NCBI GenBank assembly: GCA_016748015.1
Contig: JAAOMT010000659.1
Coordinates: 124,001 to 188,000, forward strand
DNA from: Geosiphon pyriformis
Taxonomy: Eukaryota; Glomeromycota; Glomeromycetes; Archaeosporales; Geosiphonaceae
Length of the DNA stretch: 64,000 nucleotides
Direction of reading: 5' to 3'
Below the pieces are notes generated by a model. That model searched no databases. It was given only the letters and a program-made list of their open reading frames with translations, and had not been told where the DNA came from. The position numbers and the translations under genes were made by a program. Shown piece by piece: positions 47,190 through 60,160 of the stretch (its first letter is position 1; every line of letters begins with the position of its first letter).

Positions 47190-47850
47190 ATTAATTTAGA
47201 GACTTAATCTATTTTACAATTATCAATTTAACTACTGGATTTTGGCAAATAGAAATAGATTTTACTAACAAAAAAAACCACATTTATCATAAAATATGGA
47301 ATTTATGAGTTTATCATAATGTTCTTTAAATTAACAAATATTTTATTTACTTTTCAACAATTAATGAATAAAATATTCAGATTAGAACATTAAAAGTTTG
47401 TTTCTGTATATCTTAATAATATAATTATATATTTGAACACTTTTAAAAAGTTTTTGATCTTCTTAGAAATACTGAACTAAAAATTAATTCCATTAAATCA
47501 TTCTTTAAATGACAATTTATCCAGTTTTTAAGTTATTTTGTAATAAAAAATAGAATTTTTTCAAACTTAGCCAAAGTTAAAAAAGTACAAAAGCTCTAAC
47601 AATTAATAAATGTTCCCAAATTATGAATTTCTTTGAACTAATCTTCTATTATCAAAAATTTTATAAATTTTTTCTAAAATTACATATCTATTTAATCAGT
47701 TTTTATGTAAAAATAATAACTATTACTAAAATATTTTTTAACAAAAAGTAGTTAAAACTTTCAAAAAGACTAATTACTAAGTTTATCTTAAAACAATCTA
47801 ATTTTGATAAATTTTTCATTTTTTACATAAGTGTTTACAGCTTTTAAGAA
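47190..47850 (+). pseudogene. reverse transcriptase and start of RNase H of the second gypsy relic
   Basis: RT palm text: FTIINLTTGFWQIEIDFTNK, then CFCISY-type frame switching to SVYLNNIIIYLNTFKK (47403-47450), where both Asp of YLDD read Asn. Thumb: LRNTELKINSIKSFFK. A connection segment LAKVKKVQKL and an RNase H opening FILKQSNFDKFFIFYISV follow, with no catalytic Asp at the usual TDAS site (YISV). Not translatable. Confidence 0.6.
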
Positions 47851-49903
47851 TCCTTGTTTATTTATCTTTAAAAAAAAACAACTAATTAAATTACTAATCA
47901 AATTAATAATTGAGTTAATAATTAAGTTAATAATTAAATCTAAAAATAGAATGGCTAATATATGTAATAATTCATAAATAAATAAATATTAAAACTAAAA
48001 ATAAAAAACTGTAATATTATCTTAAAATTCAAACAACCTTCCTTTAAAAAATTTTTAAAAAACCAAGTAAACATTAACTGGTCTAATAATTTTAAAAAGT
48101 TGAAAACTGTTGAAAAAATGTAAAGCTTTTAAATGAAGATATTTTGTTTTTATTAATAATATAAAAACACATAAATAAAATGATTTTTTTGTATTTTTTC
48201 TAAACACTTTGCAAAATTTTTATTTTGAACGTAAAAAATAAAAATAGCTAGTAAAATTGTTTTGTTTTTTTATTAATCCTACAATAAATGATGCTTTAAA
48301 AATTGTTAATCAATCAAATAATGCTTTTTCGAAAGACTATTAATGATTAAATATCTGCAAATTATCTTTTTTTAAATAAAATTTATATTACTATTGAGTA
48401 TAAAGCTTTCTAAAAAAACAATTTCTTTGTACAAAGTAATATAAAGCTATTTAGCATTGCTTTTTTGTTATTATTTACTTGTTAAAGATTTTATTTCAAG
48501 TAATTTTTTTTTAATCTTCTTGAATTACATATTACAACATGTATCACAGTATCAGTAAATAAAAATATTTGTTAATTTGATATTTTTTGGAACTTTGGTT
48601 AACAAAAGTAGTATTTTCAATTAAATATTTAAAATTCTGGTTGTAAAATTCTTGCATTTATTAAACATTTAAGTAGTTATACTCAATTGTTTTATAGAAA
48701 CTTTTTAACAAATTATAATAATATTATATATTTTACTTCTATTATATATATTGTTTTAACAACAAAAATTACTTAAAACCTATTATAAACAATAATATAC
48801 AGTAATTTTTAACTGTAATTAGTCAGAGGCAAATATTATAATTTTCTTAAAACTAATCAATAATATTCATTTATTTTAATTCAAGTAAAAATATTAATTT
48901 ACACTAGTTTATTACAATTTTAAATTTTGAAGTCCAAAAAACAGTTAGCAGATATTTTGGATTTTTTAATTTTTTTATAATAAAAATTAAAATAATATTT
49001 TGGTATTAAAAGTTTAGATCTACTTATTTGAAAATAGAATCAAATACAACTATAATAATTAATAATATAAATGCTTATTACAACCAATTTTTTAATTCAT
49101 AAAATTTGGAAATTTCAGCACCAATTGTGATTTACTTTTCTATTTATTTTTAAAAAAAACCATTTTAATTCAGAAAACAGTTTACAAAAAAATCAAAAAA
49201 ATCAAATATAATTCCATTAAAAAAATCTAAAAGAAATTGAGCCCAAATTCTTAAATAAAGTGAAGCCAAAATTTAAAATAATTCTTTTTTTTGAAGAAAT
49301 AGTATATAAATGAATTTTAAACTATCTAACTTAATTAAATTTTTTATGAGCATTTTTTAAATGTCTTTAAATAACAATACTTTTATTTTTTATCAAAATT
49401 GGTTGAAAACCATTTAAAAGTAAATTAAATATTCCATGACTTATACATAAAACCTCAAAAGATTAAATATCTTAAATTTAATAATTATTACCCAAAATTT
49501 CAATTTTGATTAAAGCTATTAAAAAGTCACTTATTTATACAAAACAACAATAAAAACAATTTAAAAATGAAATAGTTAATAATTAGCATTAAAAAATAAT
49601 ACAGTGTTATAATTATATTAAACTTACTAAATTTTAAAATTAATATATTTGAGTTATTATTTAATAATAAGCATTTTTATTGAAATAATACTTAAAATAT
49701 TTCAAAATAAAAATAATTTGATAACTTTTGTTTTAATTTTTAAAAAAGTTTTAATTAAGCAATTGATAGTTATTTAGTATTTAAAATATTTAAAATTAAG
49801 ATATAATTAATTAAGGGATAATTAATTAAAAATAATTATTTTTCTTTGTAAATATTTTTAAATAAGTTTATTTAAAAAAGTATACAGAATAAATTAAGTA
49901 TGG

Positions 49904-50010
49904 TTTTTTTATTTCACATTAACGATTGTACCCAACCACTACCTATTAAAATACAGCAAAGCTGCTCTAAAATAGGTGTGGCTCATGCATTTTCTACACA
50001 TGGCCAGCTA
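49904..50010 (-). mobile_element. short LINE 3'-end fragment
   Basis: Compared with the 3' end of LINE-B at 10507-10620 the following agree: a T-run, CCCAAC(C/T)ACTACCTA, AAAATACA/AAAATCA, CTAAAATAGGTGTGGCTCATGC / CTAAATTAAGCATAGCTCATGC, TTTT(C/T)TACA(C/T)ATG, CCAGC/TCAGC. LINE-A shows the same TTTTCTACACGTAACCAGCCA block at 3094. Only the last 100 bp or so are present, as expected for strongly 5'-truncated target-primed insertion. The 68-codon frame 49900-50106 (+) runs through it and is not evidence of a gene. Confidence 0.6.
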
Positions 50011-51010
50011 CCCGAGAATGTTTTTATTGAATTTTTGTTAAAGAATTCGTTCCAAAAGATTTTGGATTTGTCTGCCAAACATATTTTTGACGAAAAAGCA
50101 AATTAAACAAAAAAAGATTGTATTCAATAAAATTTAAGTTGGTTTTGTGTAATAATAAATGATTTTTGTTTTATATAACAAAATATATAATTACTTATAT
50201 AATACATAATAAAATTAATTTTATTAATTTTATAAAAAGCACCACTTCATATTACAAATAGAAATAAAAAAATAATTTGTAATTATTAATAAAATTATAT
50301 AGCTGTTATAATTCAATGTTTTAATTAACATTTACAATTTAATTACTACTATTCAATATTTTTAATAGTTATTTATTTAATAAATTACAGAAAGCAAGTC
50401 TTTTATTTCTTAAGCTAGTTTTAATAATACAAGTTAAATACCTAGATCTTTTACAGTTTTACACAATTATATTAATATATTTATTAAAAAACAAATAACC
50501 CAGTTAAAAACTAAGTTGATAATTTGTTCGATAATTAAATCAATAATTAAGTTAATATTAAATTTAATAAATATTAAGTATAATATTAGTGACTAATACA
50601 TAATAAAAATAACAGCTATTATAAAATTACTAGAAATATCTGTTGGCTAGTCTTTTGACAGAATTGGCATTAATATTTTTAGACCATTAATAATGATTCT
50701 TAATATCAACCAATAATGTTCATTTTATATATATAAAGTATGCAAGTTTTTTAATAATATAATAAAAAAATATAATATTTTTGAATTATTTTTCTGTAAA
50801 ATTTTATTAACATTATTAAAAAAAATTTGTCAGTTATTATTGAATTCATTATACCATATTTTATTTATGCACATAATAAAACTAATTTTATTTATCTAAA
50901 ATATTTTAATAGCCAACTTATTTCATTAATTCAAATATTTATAAATAAGAAATTGTATCAAAGAATACTACAGTATTATCATCTAAAAAAATCTACAAAC
51001 AAAATATGAA

Positions 51011-54000
51011 AAAATTCCAAAAAACTTTAGAATTTATTAAGCATAAAAAAGCACATATTTTTAAAATATAAATAATTTAAATTTTATGCTTATTTTATCA
51101 GATATGTTAATAAAAAATTCGGAATAAAAATTTATACATTACATTAAAGTATCATTTTTGTGTGATATAGTGTATAATTTACATACAAAAATGATTAAAT
51201 AATAAAAAGATTTAGCCCAAAATTTGTACAAGCTATATTAATTTTATCGATAAACATAATAACAATAAGTAATAAGAATTAAAAGCATTTAAAAAAGTTT
51301 TTTTTGACAAGGTTTATGTGATTTATAATTTGGTTATGTTGTAAGTTACATAATTAAATTTATTGGATTTTTTATAGCAAAGCTACCATATTTAGAATTT
51401 GCAATTGTAAATTATGTATATTTGTTTGCTTTTTACATTGTAAATTATTATACTGTAGGCTACTTTGTATTTTTAAGTCAAATTTGTTAAGACAGGATAC
51501 GTATTATAGTGGTAACTCATAAAAAATATCTTATGATTTATAATTGATATCTTATCCCAATAATTTATTTTGTAAAACAATTTAAATTAGCTTAGTTTCT
51601 TGTGCATTTTACAACATGTCTTTTATTTAACATGCAGCATATAATTAATACATCAAAAATGGCCATAAATAATGTGATTTTACAATTATGGAATTCTATA
51701 TCTTGAAAGATAATTAATATCATATATATAAGAATTTGAATTGTTTGAAAAAAATTAATGTACAACAGTTCTTTTATGTAAAAAAAATTTATGAAAAATG
51801 GGAATCTAATGATTAATTGCAAATTTTTAAGTAATGTAAATTTTACAATATCCCAGTTGATTATTTTTACAACCTATTCATAATTTAACAAATATAATAC
51901 TTTGTAAAAATCATTAAAAATATCCATAATTTTATATATGAGATACTTATTTTAACTTACCTCTTATGCAATATATTTTAATCAAAATCTTTTTGGTTGG
52001 TCAATTCGATTAGATTTGAATTCGCAGAAGTTAAAAGGATCATTTTCTTAAAACATAAAGAAATATTTCTAAAATTTTTATGCTTAATAGACCACATACA
52101 AATAATTGAAGTATTTTTCTGCAATATCTTCAAAATGTTTTTACAACTATTTTACTAAGGCATAAATTCAGGTTTATCAAAATTTTATTCAATTTTCATT
52201 CATATTTTTGCTAAATTTTTTCTTATCTTTAAGATTATATGCTAACCCAATTTGACATACTTGATTATTGTTTTTGTTACATTTTAATAAATTGCATCGT
52301 CATTAACTTAATTTCACTGTATTTAAATACGTTTTAAAGAGTTTACTAAGATTTTTTTGGTTATTATTTTTCAATTCAATTATGTGCACACGGATTTGAC
52401 ATTAGTTTTTCTAATTAAACTATTTTTTTTAGCCAATTTAGTTGTTGCAATTCAGTCTAACTTGGATGTAAACACAGTTCAAAAATATTTTTGAATTTTT
52501 AAGAAAATAAAAACTTTTATTACTATTGAAATTTTTTTAATATATGTTTTTATGTTCCTATTTAATAAGAGCTTATCAAGTTCCATCATTAAGCTGTAAC
52601 TAATTTTGAATTATTTTTTCACTGATGTCACTATTAGACATTTTATTGTTATAAAATGACTAAGTATGTTTGTTACTACCAGACTCTTTAAACTTTTAAC
52701 AAGTTTGGTTTCCTACTAGTTATATTCAATATTTTTTGTTTTGCTATTTTAACTTTTTGTTGGTATTTCCAACTGTCATGCTGCCAAAAAAATATCTGGG
52801 CGAAAAACTTTAAACTTTTTTTTGTATAGCGTAAAATAATTGAGGTAATAATTTTAAATAACCAAATAAAGAGAATAATTAATAAACTAGCAACTTTACC
52901 AAAAGCTGCATATTTAAGTGGTTTTTTATTTTTTGATCAAGAATCTTTTAATTTTTTAATGGTATTTTTTAAAAAATATGACATAATTAATAAGCTAATT
53001 TTTAAAAAAAACTCTAAATTTTAGATGTTTTTTGATCTGGTAAAAGTGTTTATATATTAATTATTTGTACATGTCAAATTTTACTATTACTATTTGTTAT
53101 TATTCTAAAAAAAAACAAATAAAGAAATTGCTCAAAAACTTTATTTTTGAATAATTCAAAGCAAACTTTATTATTTCGTAAATTAAAAAGTTATATTATT
53201 TAAAAACCTGTTAAAAATTTTATCAATTGTGCAAAAATAATAAACAATTGTTGCAAAAATAACAAAAAATTTGACGAAAATATATGAACAAACCAAAAAT
53301 TCTATTTTTTCAAAGTTAGTACTTAAAAAAAATAAATGTCACTATTTGAAATTTTTAATTTCTTTTTTTAAAACAATAATCAAGATTTTTTTACTCGCTT
53401 TAATTTCCCTATTATTTTTAATTTTCTAGTTAATTTTTCATTTAATTAATTATTCATTTAGTTATATTATTATTTTCTAAATATTAATTTTTTAGTTGAT
53501 TTTTTTAAAATTAATCATTTATTTAGTAAATGCTTTTACATTATTTTCTAATTTAATACATAAAATTAGATTCTTTATCTTTTTCCTGATAATTTTTTTC
53601 TTTTAGGGTATTTTGAATTTATAAATTTTTTATAGTTAATTTTAATTCAAGTGACAAATTTATTTTTTCTCATTTCTTTTGATTTTTTACCAGTTAGAAT
53701 TGTAATTGAATAAAAATTAAAATTATTCGCGAATTTGTGATTTCTTACTGCTACTTATTATTATCATATTATTTAATTGATAACAAAAATTAGTATATTT
53801 ATTATTTAAAAACCAATTTTGTAATCATTAAGTGTTCAATATAAGGTCAAATTGACTATTAGGATGTGATTCTCTATGATATTTAATTAAATCTCAACAT
53901 TCTAGTATTACATAGTAAATTTTAATATGATAGATATTATCACAGTTAAACTTTATCCTTGAATCAATATCAGATACATAATAACTATATTTATGATAAA

Positions 54001-54375
54001 AAATGAATGAATGTATATATTTAATTAATAATTACTATTTATCAATGTGCTTTCCAGAATATTTTTATTGCTTTTGGGATCTTAACCATGTTAGGATTTT
54101 GAAATATCGGGATTCCATTTATCCGTGGTTTATCAGTTTAGTTATATTATTACAATATAATTACTCTGATTAAAAGCTAATTTAAGAATTAAATGTATTC
54201 TTTTATATAAAGTTATTCTAATTAACTACTTCTTTTTCTTCAATAAACCTTTCCAAAATACTAATTACTTTTATTAAAGCAAAAACATTTTAGCATTCTC
54301 TAAAATTTTTAATGGGATATTAGCAGTGACTATATAGCTACATATAATTTTAAACTACTTATTAGGATAAGTGAA
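51011..54375. other. very AT-rich stretch, nothing recognised
   Basis: About 3.4 kb. The only frame of note (51592-51822, minus, 76 codons) is hydrophobic Ile/Phe-rich and without motif. No repeat or RNA gene seen. Confidence 0.5.
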
Positions 54376-54430
54376 TTATGTGGGGACTAATATTGAAACA
54401 AGAATATTGTTCGTCATGTGAATATATTTT

Positions 54431-56303
54431 CTATATTTGTGATCGAATTTCATGTGCGGATACTCGGTCCCTGCCCGTCTGTGTACGATCCGAAAGTGGT
54501 TGATGTGCCGAATTGTGATCAACATAGGAATGATTGAGGTTTGTAGGTGGGGGTTTTCGAATTTTAAAGAAATAAAATATCCCAATTAGTGTAAAAATTA
54601 TTATCCCTCCTGCGACTGATAATCCTATTGCTAAAGCTTTGTTTGTTGTTTTTGTTGTTGTTGTTGTTGAATGAGGAATATCTGTTGATGAATTCGAAAT
54701 TAAAGTGGAATTTGCGTTTTGAGACGTAGAGTTTGGCGTGAGTAAAGATTTAAATGGTGGCCATGTCAATTCTAGGTTTTTTGGTGTATATGAAGTTTCC
54801 CAGACCCAAGTTGTCGTATCCAAGACGAAAAAATATTGTGCTGTGGTAGGATTAGGCTTAAGTTTAAATTTAGGTAAAAAAAATCATATTAAATATCTAA
54901 TTATTTGGAAAATAACCGAAAAACAGTGGAAAATTTAGATGCTTACCACATATCCTTTTTTTTTTAAAAAGATATTCATGAAAAAGAAGCATAATTAGAA
55001 TTGGAAAAAATAAATTTCCAAAAAACAAAGTATTAATTTATTTTTACTTACCATGCAAAAGAATGATATTAGTACCCACNNNNNNNNNNNNNNNNNNNNN
55101 NNNNNNNNNNNNNNNNNNNNNNNNNNNNNNNNNNNNNNNNNNNNNNNNNNNNNNNNNNNNNNNNNNNNNNNNNNNNNNNNNNNNNNNNNNNNNNNNNNNN
55201 NNNNNNNNNNNNNNNNNNNNNNNNNNNNNNNNNNNNNNNNNNNNNNNNNNNNNNNNNNNNNNNNNNNNNNNNNNNNNNNNNNNNNNNNNNNNNNNNNNNN
55301 NNNNNNNNNNNNNNNNNNNNNNNNNNNNNNNNNNNNNNNNNNNNNNNNNNNNNNNNNNNNNNNNNNNNNNNNNNNNNNNNNNNNNNNNNNNNNNNNNNNN
55401 NNNNNNNNNNNNNNNNNNNNNNNNNNNNNNNNNNNNNNNNNNNNNNNNNNNNNNNNNNNNNNNNNNNNNNNNNNNNNNNNNNNNNNNNNNNNNNNNNNNN
55501 NNNNNNNNNNNNNNNNNNNNNNNNNNNNNNNNNNNNNNNNNNNNNNNNNNNNNNNNNNNNNNNNNNNNNNNNNNNNNNNNNNNNNNNNNNNNNNNNNNNN
55601 NNNNNNNNNNNNNNNNNNNNNNNNNNNNNNNNNNNNNNNNNNNNNNNNNNNNNNNNNNNNNNNNNNNNNNNNNNNNNNNNNNNNNNNNNNNNNNNNNNNN
55701 NNNNNNNAGTCGTATCTGGATTTGACCATTCTGATGAAGTGGTATTGAAATAAAATAAAGAATTTTCAGGCATTGGGCTAGTCCCTGTTTCACCTCCAAA
55801 TATTACTAAAATTTCATTATTTTTTCCACCATATGTTGCTGAATGTCGAGCTACTTTTGGTGCAAGATTTGAAGACTCGACTTTTTTCCACGGTGGTGAG
55901 AAAACATCGAATGATTGTGTTATATCTAAGGTCCAGAGGTCGTTACTATCTGTTGTATTGTCTACTAATTTATTTCCGAAATCAGTTTTTCCACCGTATA
56001 AATAAAGACTAGAGAGTGAAAGAGAAAAAAAACTTAGGGAATAGAATCAAATAAGAGTTCCACATTTTTATGATTTAAACTGAGTTAAACTTACGTTTTA
56101 TCAATTAACGTAGCAGAATGGCAACTTTAGAGGTTTAAAATAAAGTCAAGTCATGTTAAATTGATTAATATTGGGAAAAATTGAATTTAAAAAAAGAAGA
56201 CGAACCATCGTTGATATGATACATCAACACTCTCGGCTGTCAAACTTAGAATCGACGAAATCATCCATATCTTTACAAAAATTATGAAAAACTTTTTAAA
56301 CAT
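54431..56303 (-). CDS. membrane-anchored kelch-repeat protein, multi-exon, interrupted by the assembly gap
   Basis: Exons on the minus strand: 56206-56303 (signal peptide MFKKFFIIFVKIWMISSI, then LTAESVDVSYQR), 56095-56124, 56008 down into the gap (past 55708), out of the gap to 55053, a micro-exon 54948-54955 and the last exon 54856-54431. All visible introns are 81-97 bp GT-AG and keep phase. Kelch signatures: CCHSATLIDKTLYLYGGKTD, ARHSATYGG, ILVIFGGETG, NSLFYFNTTSSEWS before the gap, and TNIILLHGGYVPNPT, FFVLDTTTWVWETS after it. A Ser/Thr-rich stalk leads to one transmembrane helix (LAIGLSVAGGIIIFTLIGIF) and a tail of about 45 residues starting KIRKPPP. The gap can hold about 200 codons, enough for the middle blades. 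It is probably a plasma-membrane or secretory-pathway surface protein; ligand unknown. Confidence 0.88.
55080..55707. other. scaffold gap (628 N)
   Basis: Unresolved bases inside the kelch gene. Any long frames across it are artefacts. Coding sequence on both sides points to missing kelch repeats and probably one or more introns. Confidence 1.
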
Positions 56304-58544
56304 TATAAAGAATTCCTTTGAATATCATATAAGTTGAGTGTAATTGGTGATAGTTTCAATTTCAAGCTAAAAGTGTAAATTAAATACCTTTTATAAAAAA
56401 AATGCTAAATTTGTTTTTAAATTGATATTAGTAATAATTAATAAGAAATCTGAAACATTAGATTGTTTAAACGGGTAGAGATAGTCCGGAATTTAAATTT
56501 CCATGTCTTTTATTGGTGTTCTTAATTTAAAATAAAATGCTAATTCTGTTTTTAAACTCAAAATTAATTTAGGATCGGAAAAATCTAAAGCTCTAGATTC
56601 CCTAAACGGGTAGAGCTCGAACATGGAGTCACGCGTAAAATTCTAAATGCATAATCCAGTTATAAGGTTGCAGATGGTCTTCATGGACTTCCAAAAATTA
56701 TTTTTAAATGTCAAAACATGAAATATAAAATCCTTTATTAGTGATAATCTTAATAATGGGTTTAATGTCAGGTTTTATTTTGAATTTCATGAGTCAGTAA
56801 CACTGATTTAATTAAAACATTATTTAGAAACTGTTTTATGAAACTAATTAATCTCAAGTAAAAAAAATAAAAAAGAGTTCCGGTATATATCACATTTTGG
56901 GAATGAGAAACAACTGATTTTCTGCTCTATCAAAATGACGCAATATGACCTCTTGGGAGCTTTTCTATTTGCTGCTCAAATGAATGGTGGTGTGTTGTAT
57001 CTTTTGTAGGACAAATCTAAAATTGAAAAAGATTAACAAATTCAAATATTATTACTTCGAATTAAATATAACACAGCGTATAATAGTGCTTTATGGTAGA
57101 TCATTTACCAGAACTCTATATAGAGGAAGAAAATGCACTTGTTTGTGAATTTTAATAATCAAAATGGAATCTAAAATTATGTATTAAATGTCTCGAATTG
57201 AAATTGAAATTGAAATTAGAATGCATATTATGGTGCTGATTTTACTACCTTACAAGCCAATACTTTTTAGCTGCTACATTAAAAAAAATAAGATTATAGT
57301 TTCTATCAAGATTTTTTAATGAAAGGTTATTAAGATCTAACTGAATAAAGGAACCGCTATTTTGGTAAAAATTTGTAGTTTTAATAATTTCTTTGAAAAT
57401 TCATTTATTAATGCTACTACTTATCCCCTTATTATAAAGAAGCAATTTTGATCAGAGCGTGAAATAGAAATTACTTATTTCGAAATAATTCCATTTCCCA
57501 ATAATAATATTTCCATCTATCAAATAATGAAACAAATTAATTCTGAGGCAAAGTATATATGGAAAGAATTTTAATCTCGATTCAGATAAGAAAACTATAA
57601 TAGTAGAAATTATATTTAAAAATAACATTTCATTGTCACTTATTTTAAATTTTATAAAAGACTAACAGCATAATGAAATCATCAAGAAAATATTTTCAAA
57701 TTTAAACCAGGTAAATGTACGTTTTATAGATTAATTAATTATTGAGATTGAGTATTTTTAATAGTTTTATTAGCTTTTGGTTCTCTGTTCAAGCACTTAA
57801 TAATATTAAAAAAACTGTTTTAGGGAGAGGTTTAAAAGAATATTTTAATAAAAAATAAAAGCAGAAAGGAAAATCTTTTTATTAAATCAATTTGGGTAAA
57901 GGAAATTTTAGATGGTAAGGTTTGGAAAAAAGTTTTGAAGACTTTGAATCATGAGGCTTTGAGGAATAATAATAATATGTTGAGATTTAAAAATGTGTTT
58001 AAAAAAGTATTTAATATAATATTATAATATCAAATAATCATATATGTAATTATATAAAAACATTAAAAAATTTCTAGAAAATATTATCTTTGAGAATAAC
58101 AATTTCATTTTTGTTGAAATATTTCTTGCTTTTCCGATTGTATTGTTTAAACACAAATTTATTAATTCATGTAATGTGAAAATCCGTCTTTCAAATAAGT
58201 GTGCACAAGATTACGACCAAAATATTTTATTTAAAAAGCTTTTTAGTGTTAAGGCGGGATGAAACTAGAAGGAACCAGGTAAGGTGGAAATAAAACAAAT
58301 GAGCTCATCTAAGCTTCTATAAATTTTTAAAAAATGAGAAATCAATGTGAATGTTCCAAATCATAATTTATATGCATTTAGCAAAAGACGTGTCAACACA
58401 GCAATATTAAATAATTCTGATAATAAAAATATAAAAATTTTAATTATCAAACTATTTTAACTTATAGAATTGGGCTTTCACTTATAGGTAATAGGGATGA
58501 ATTCTAAATCTGTAGCAGATTTAAAAAAATATCTACTTTCTTAT
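56304..58544. other. upstream region of the kelch gene, AT-rich, with a short duplication
   Basis: It contains a two-copy tandem duplication (56402-56670) and otherwise AT-rich sequence. A 24-codon frame at 56935-57009 (+) begins MTQYDLLGAFLF. A segment at 57890-58000 has coding-like text (KEILDGKVWKKVLKTLNHEA) without recognised family. Nothing else is supportable. Confidence 0.45.
56402..56670. repeat. tandem duplication, unit about 136 bp, two copies
   Basis: Unit 1 from 56402 (GCTAAATTTGTTTTTAAA) and unit 2 from 56538 (GCTAATTCTGTTTTTAAA). Each ends with AAACGGGTAGAG (56469 and 56605), spaced by the same interval. It sits 100-370 bp upstream of the kelch start codon. Confidence 0.65.
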
Positions 58545-58569
58545 CAATAATAATAATAATAATAATAAT

Positions 58570-58607
<38 letters not shown>
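58545..58607. repeat. (AAT)n microsatellite
   Basis: About 20 copies of the trinucleotide AAT/ATA with one ATT interruption at 58568-58570. Confidence 0.95.
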
Positions 58608-58608
<1 letters not shown>

Positions 58609-60093
58609 GTAATATAAAAAGTTGGAATCGCGGTAAAAATGAAAAAATTGAAGAATAGGAACAAAAAATTTTTTATATATATTATTAATTAGTTGAATTC
58701 TAATCTATAAACATATTGTGATTAAGTCGATAATTGGTAATGGGGTTGTGATTAAAAAAGGCTATTTTTTTAAGTAAAAAAATGGCATACTTTTACTCAT
58801 CTGATTCTCGTACGCAAATTTATTTTGCTAGCTTTGCCACAATACTTTTATTTTCCATAATACTCTATATGAAATTTTATTTATTTATATGTAATTATAT
58901 ACCTTTTTGTCTTTAAATTAATATTAATCTTAATAACTAAATATTGATTTCTTAATAAGATAAAATACATTATGGTATTTATAATATATTCAGAGAGTAT
59001 GATTAATAAAAAATATTATTATGCAAACCGAAATTTCCACTTATATGGAATATAATTCATTCATTTTGTAGGGCAATGTATTTTGAACACAAAAATTAAA
59101 GTTAAGAAATTTAAATAATCTTTAAATTATTGAGACTTATTATAGCATAGGGGAAGGTATATTCATAATAATCATATCAAATCTAAATTATGAACTATGA
59201 AATATTCTCAATAAAAAGATTGATGGTACAATGCTGGAAGTCTAAATTTCAACTCGTTTCGATATTGGAGCACTAGCGAGATTAAAGTTGACATACTTTG
59301 AATATAAGAGATTTAAAGCATCAATACCCGACAGAAGAGAGCAGAGTAAATAACGTAGTGAGTTTCTCATGTTGCCAAAACCATAGAATATATTCATAAT
59401 TTTTGCTAATCTCTATAATTAAATGTATATGTTATTAATTCACTATTAAAAATAAAGATATAACTAAAAGATAATGCTAATTTATAAAGATTTTTGCAAA
59501 TCGTAAGGAATTTACTAAAAAAAGTTGAAACCTATGAGAGTTGTCTTGGTAAATTATTTTTTTAGATCTTTATATTTTTTTAAAACTGTTGCTAACTGAA
59601 ATATTAGAGCTTATGTGATTTACTTAATTAAATTTCTACAATAAATTCTTTTATTTATTATACATATAATCTAATTTTTGAAAGATTAAATTAAAAATAT
59701 TACTAGATTTTCAGTTTGCATTATTATTAACAATTTAATGATGATAACTTCTTCACAAATTAGTTTTTATATTATCTTTATTAAAAATAGAATTGCAAAT
59801 GTGACAAATAAGTATTATCTTAGTTGTATTTAATTGTAACCATATAATTTGAAATAGTCATCAAGTAAAAATTAAACATTACTTTAATTGAAACTGATCG
59901 AGGTGATATCTTTATCTTTTATGTATGCAATCTTTTTTTCAATTAAATGTATTTTTATTTGACTAATTAGTTATTTCACTTTTTTAATAATATTTAAATG
60001 ATTTTATTATTTTTGTTTTTAATTTATAAAAGCTTTAAAAGATGATATAAATTTAATTGGCATGACATTTGTATTCTTATAAATCCTGTTATA
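58608..60093. other. AT-rich stretch, nothing recognised
   Basis: A slightly less AT-rich patch at 59220-59390 has no open frame. No gene or repeat recognised. Confidence 0.45.
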
Positions 60094-60160
60094 TATTTTA
60101 TTTTATTTAATTTAATTTATTTTATTTTATTTTATTTTATTTAATTTTATTTTATTTAAG
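60094..60160. repeat. (TTTTA)n simple repeat
   Basis: Imperfect repeats of TTTTA/TTTAA over about 65 bp. Confidence 0.85.

Larger units (their letters stand above)
46050..51010 (+). mobile_element. second Ty3/gypsy relic, heavily decayed
   Basis: Pol order is still legible on the plus strand. Protease: SSLVSIIAQHFLDVIGRKVN with NS at the DSG site (46060-46150), followed by KKSLEIIKAVLIKINSV. RT: INLTTGFWQIEIDFTNKK (about 47224) and VYLNNIIIYLNT (47406-47440, YLNN for YLDD), then LKINSIKSFF. RNase H start: FILKQSNFDKFFIFY (about 47790). Integrase: SVGSFDRIGINIF-like text (SFDRIGINIFRPL, about 50653) and the core end VIIEFIIPYF...FNSQLISLIQIF (50827-51000). No LTRs were identified. It is far more AT-shifted than the gypsy element at 12986, so older. 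A LINE fragment lies inside it. Confidence 0.68.

Noticed and set aside
54995-55799. Long open frames across the N run on both strands
   Set aside because: They exist only because N is translated as X; no coding sequence supports them except the kelch exons at the gap edges.
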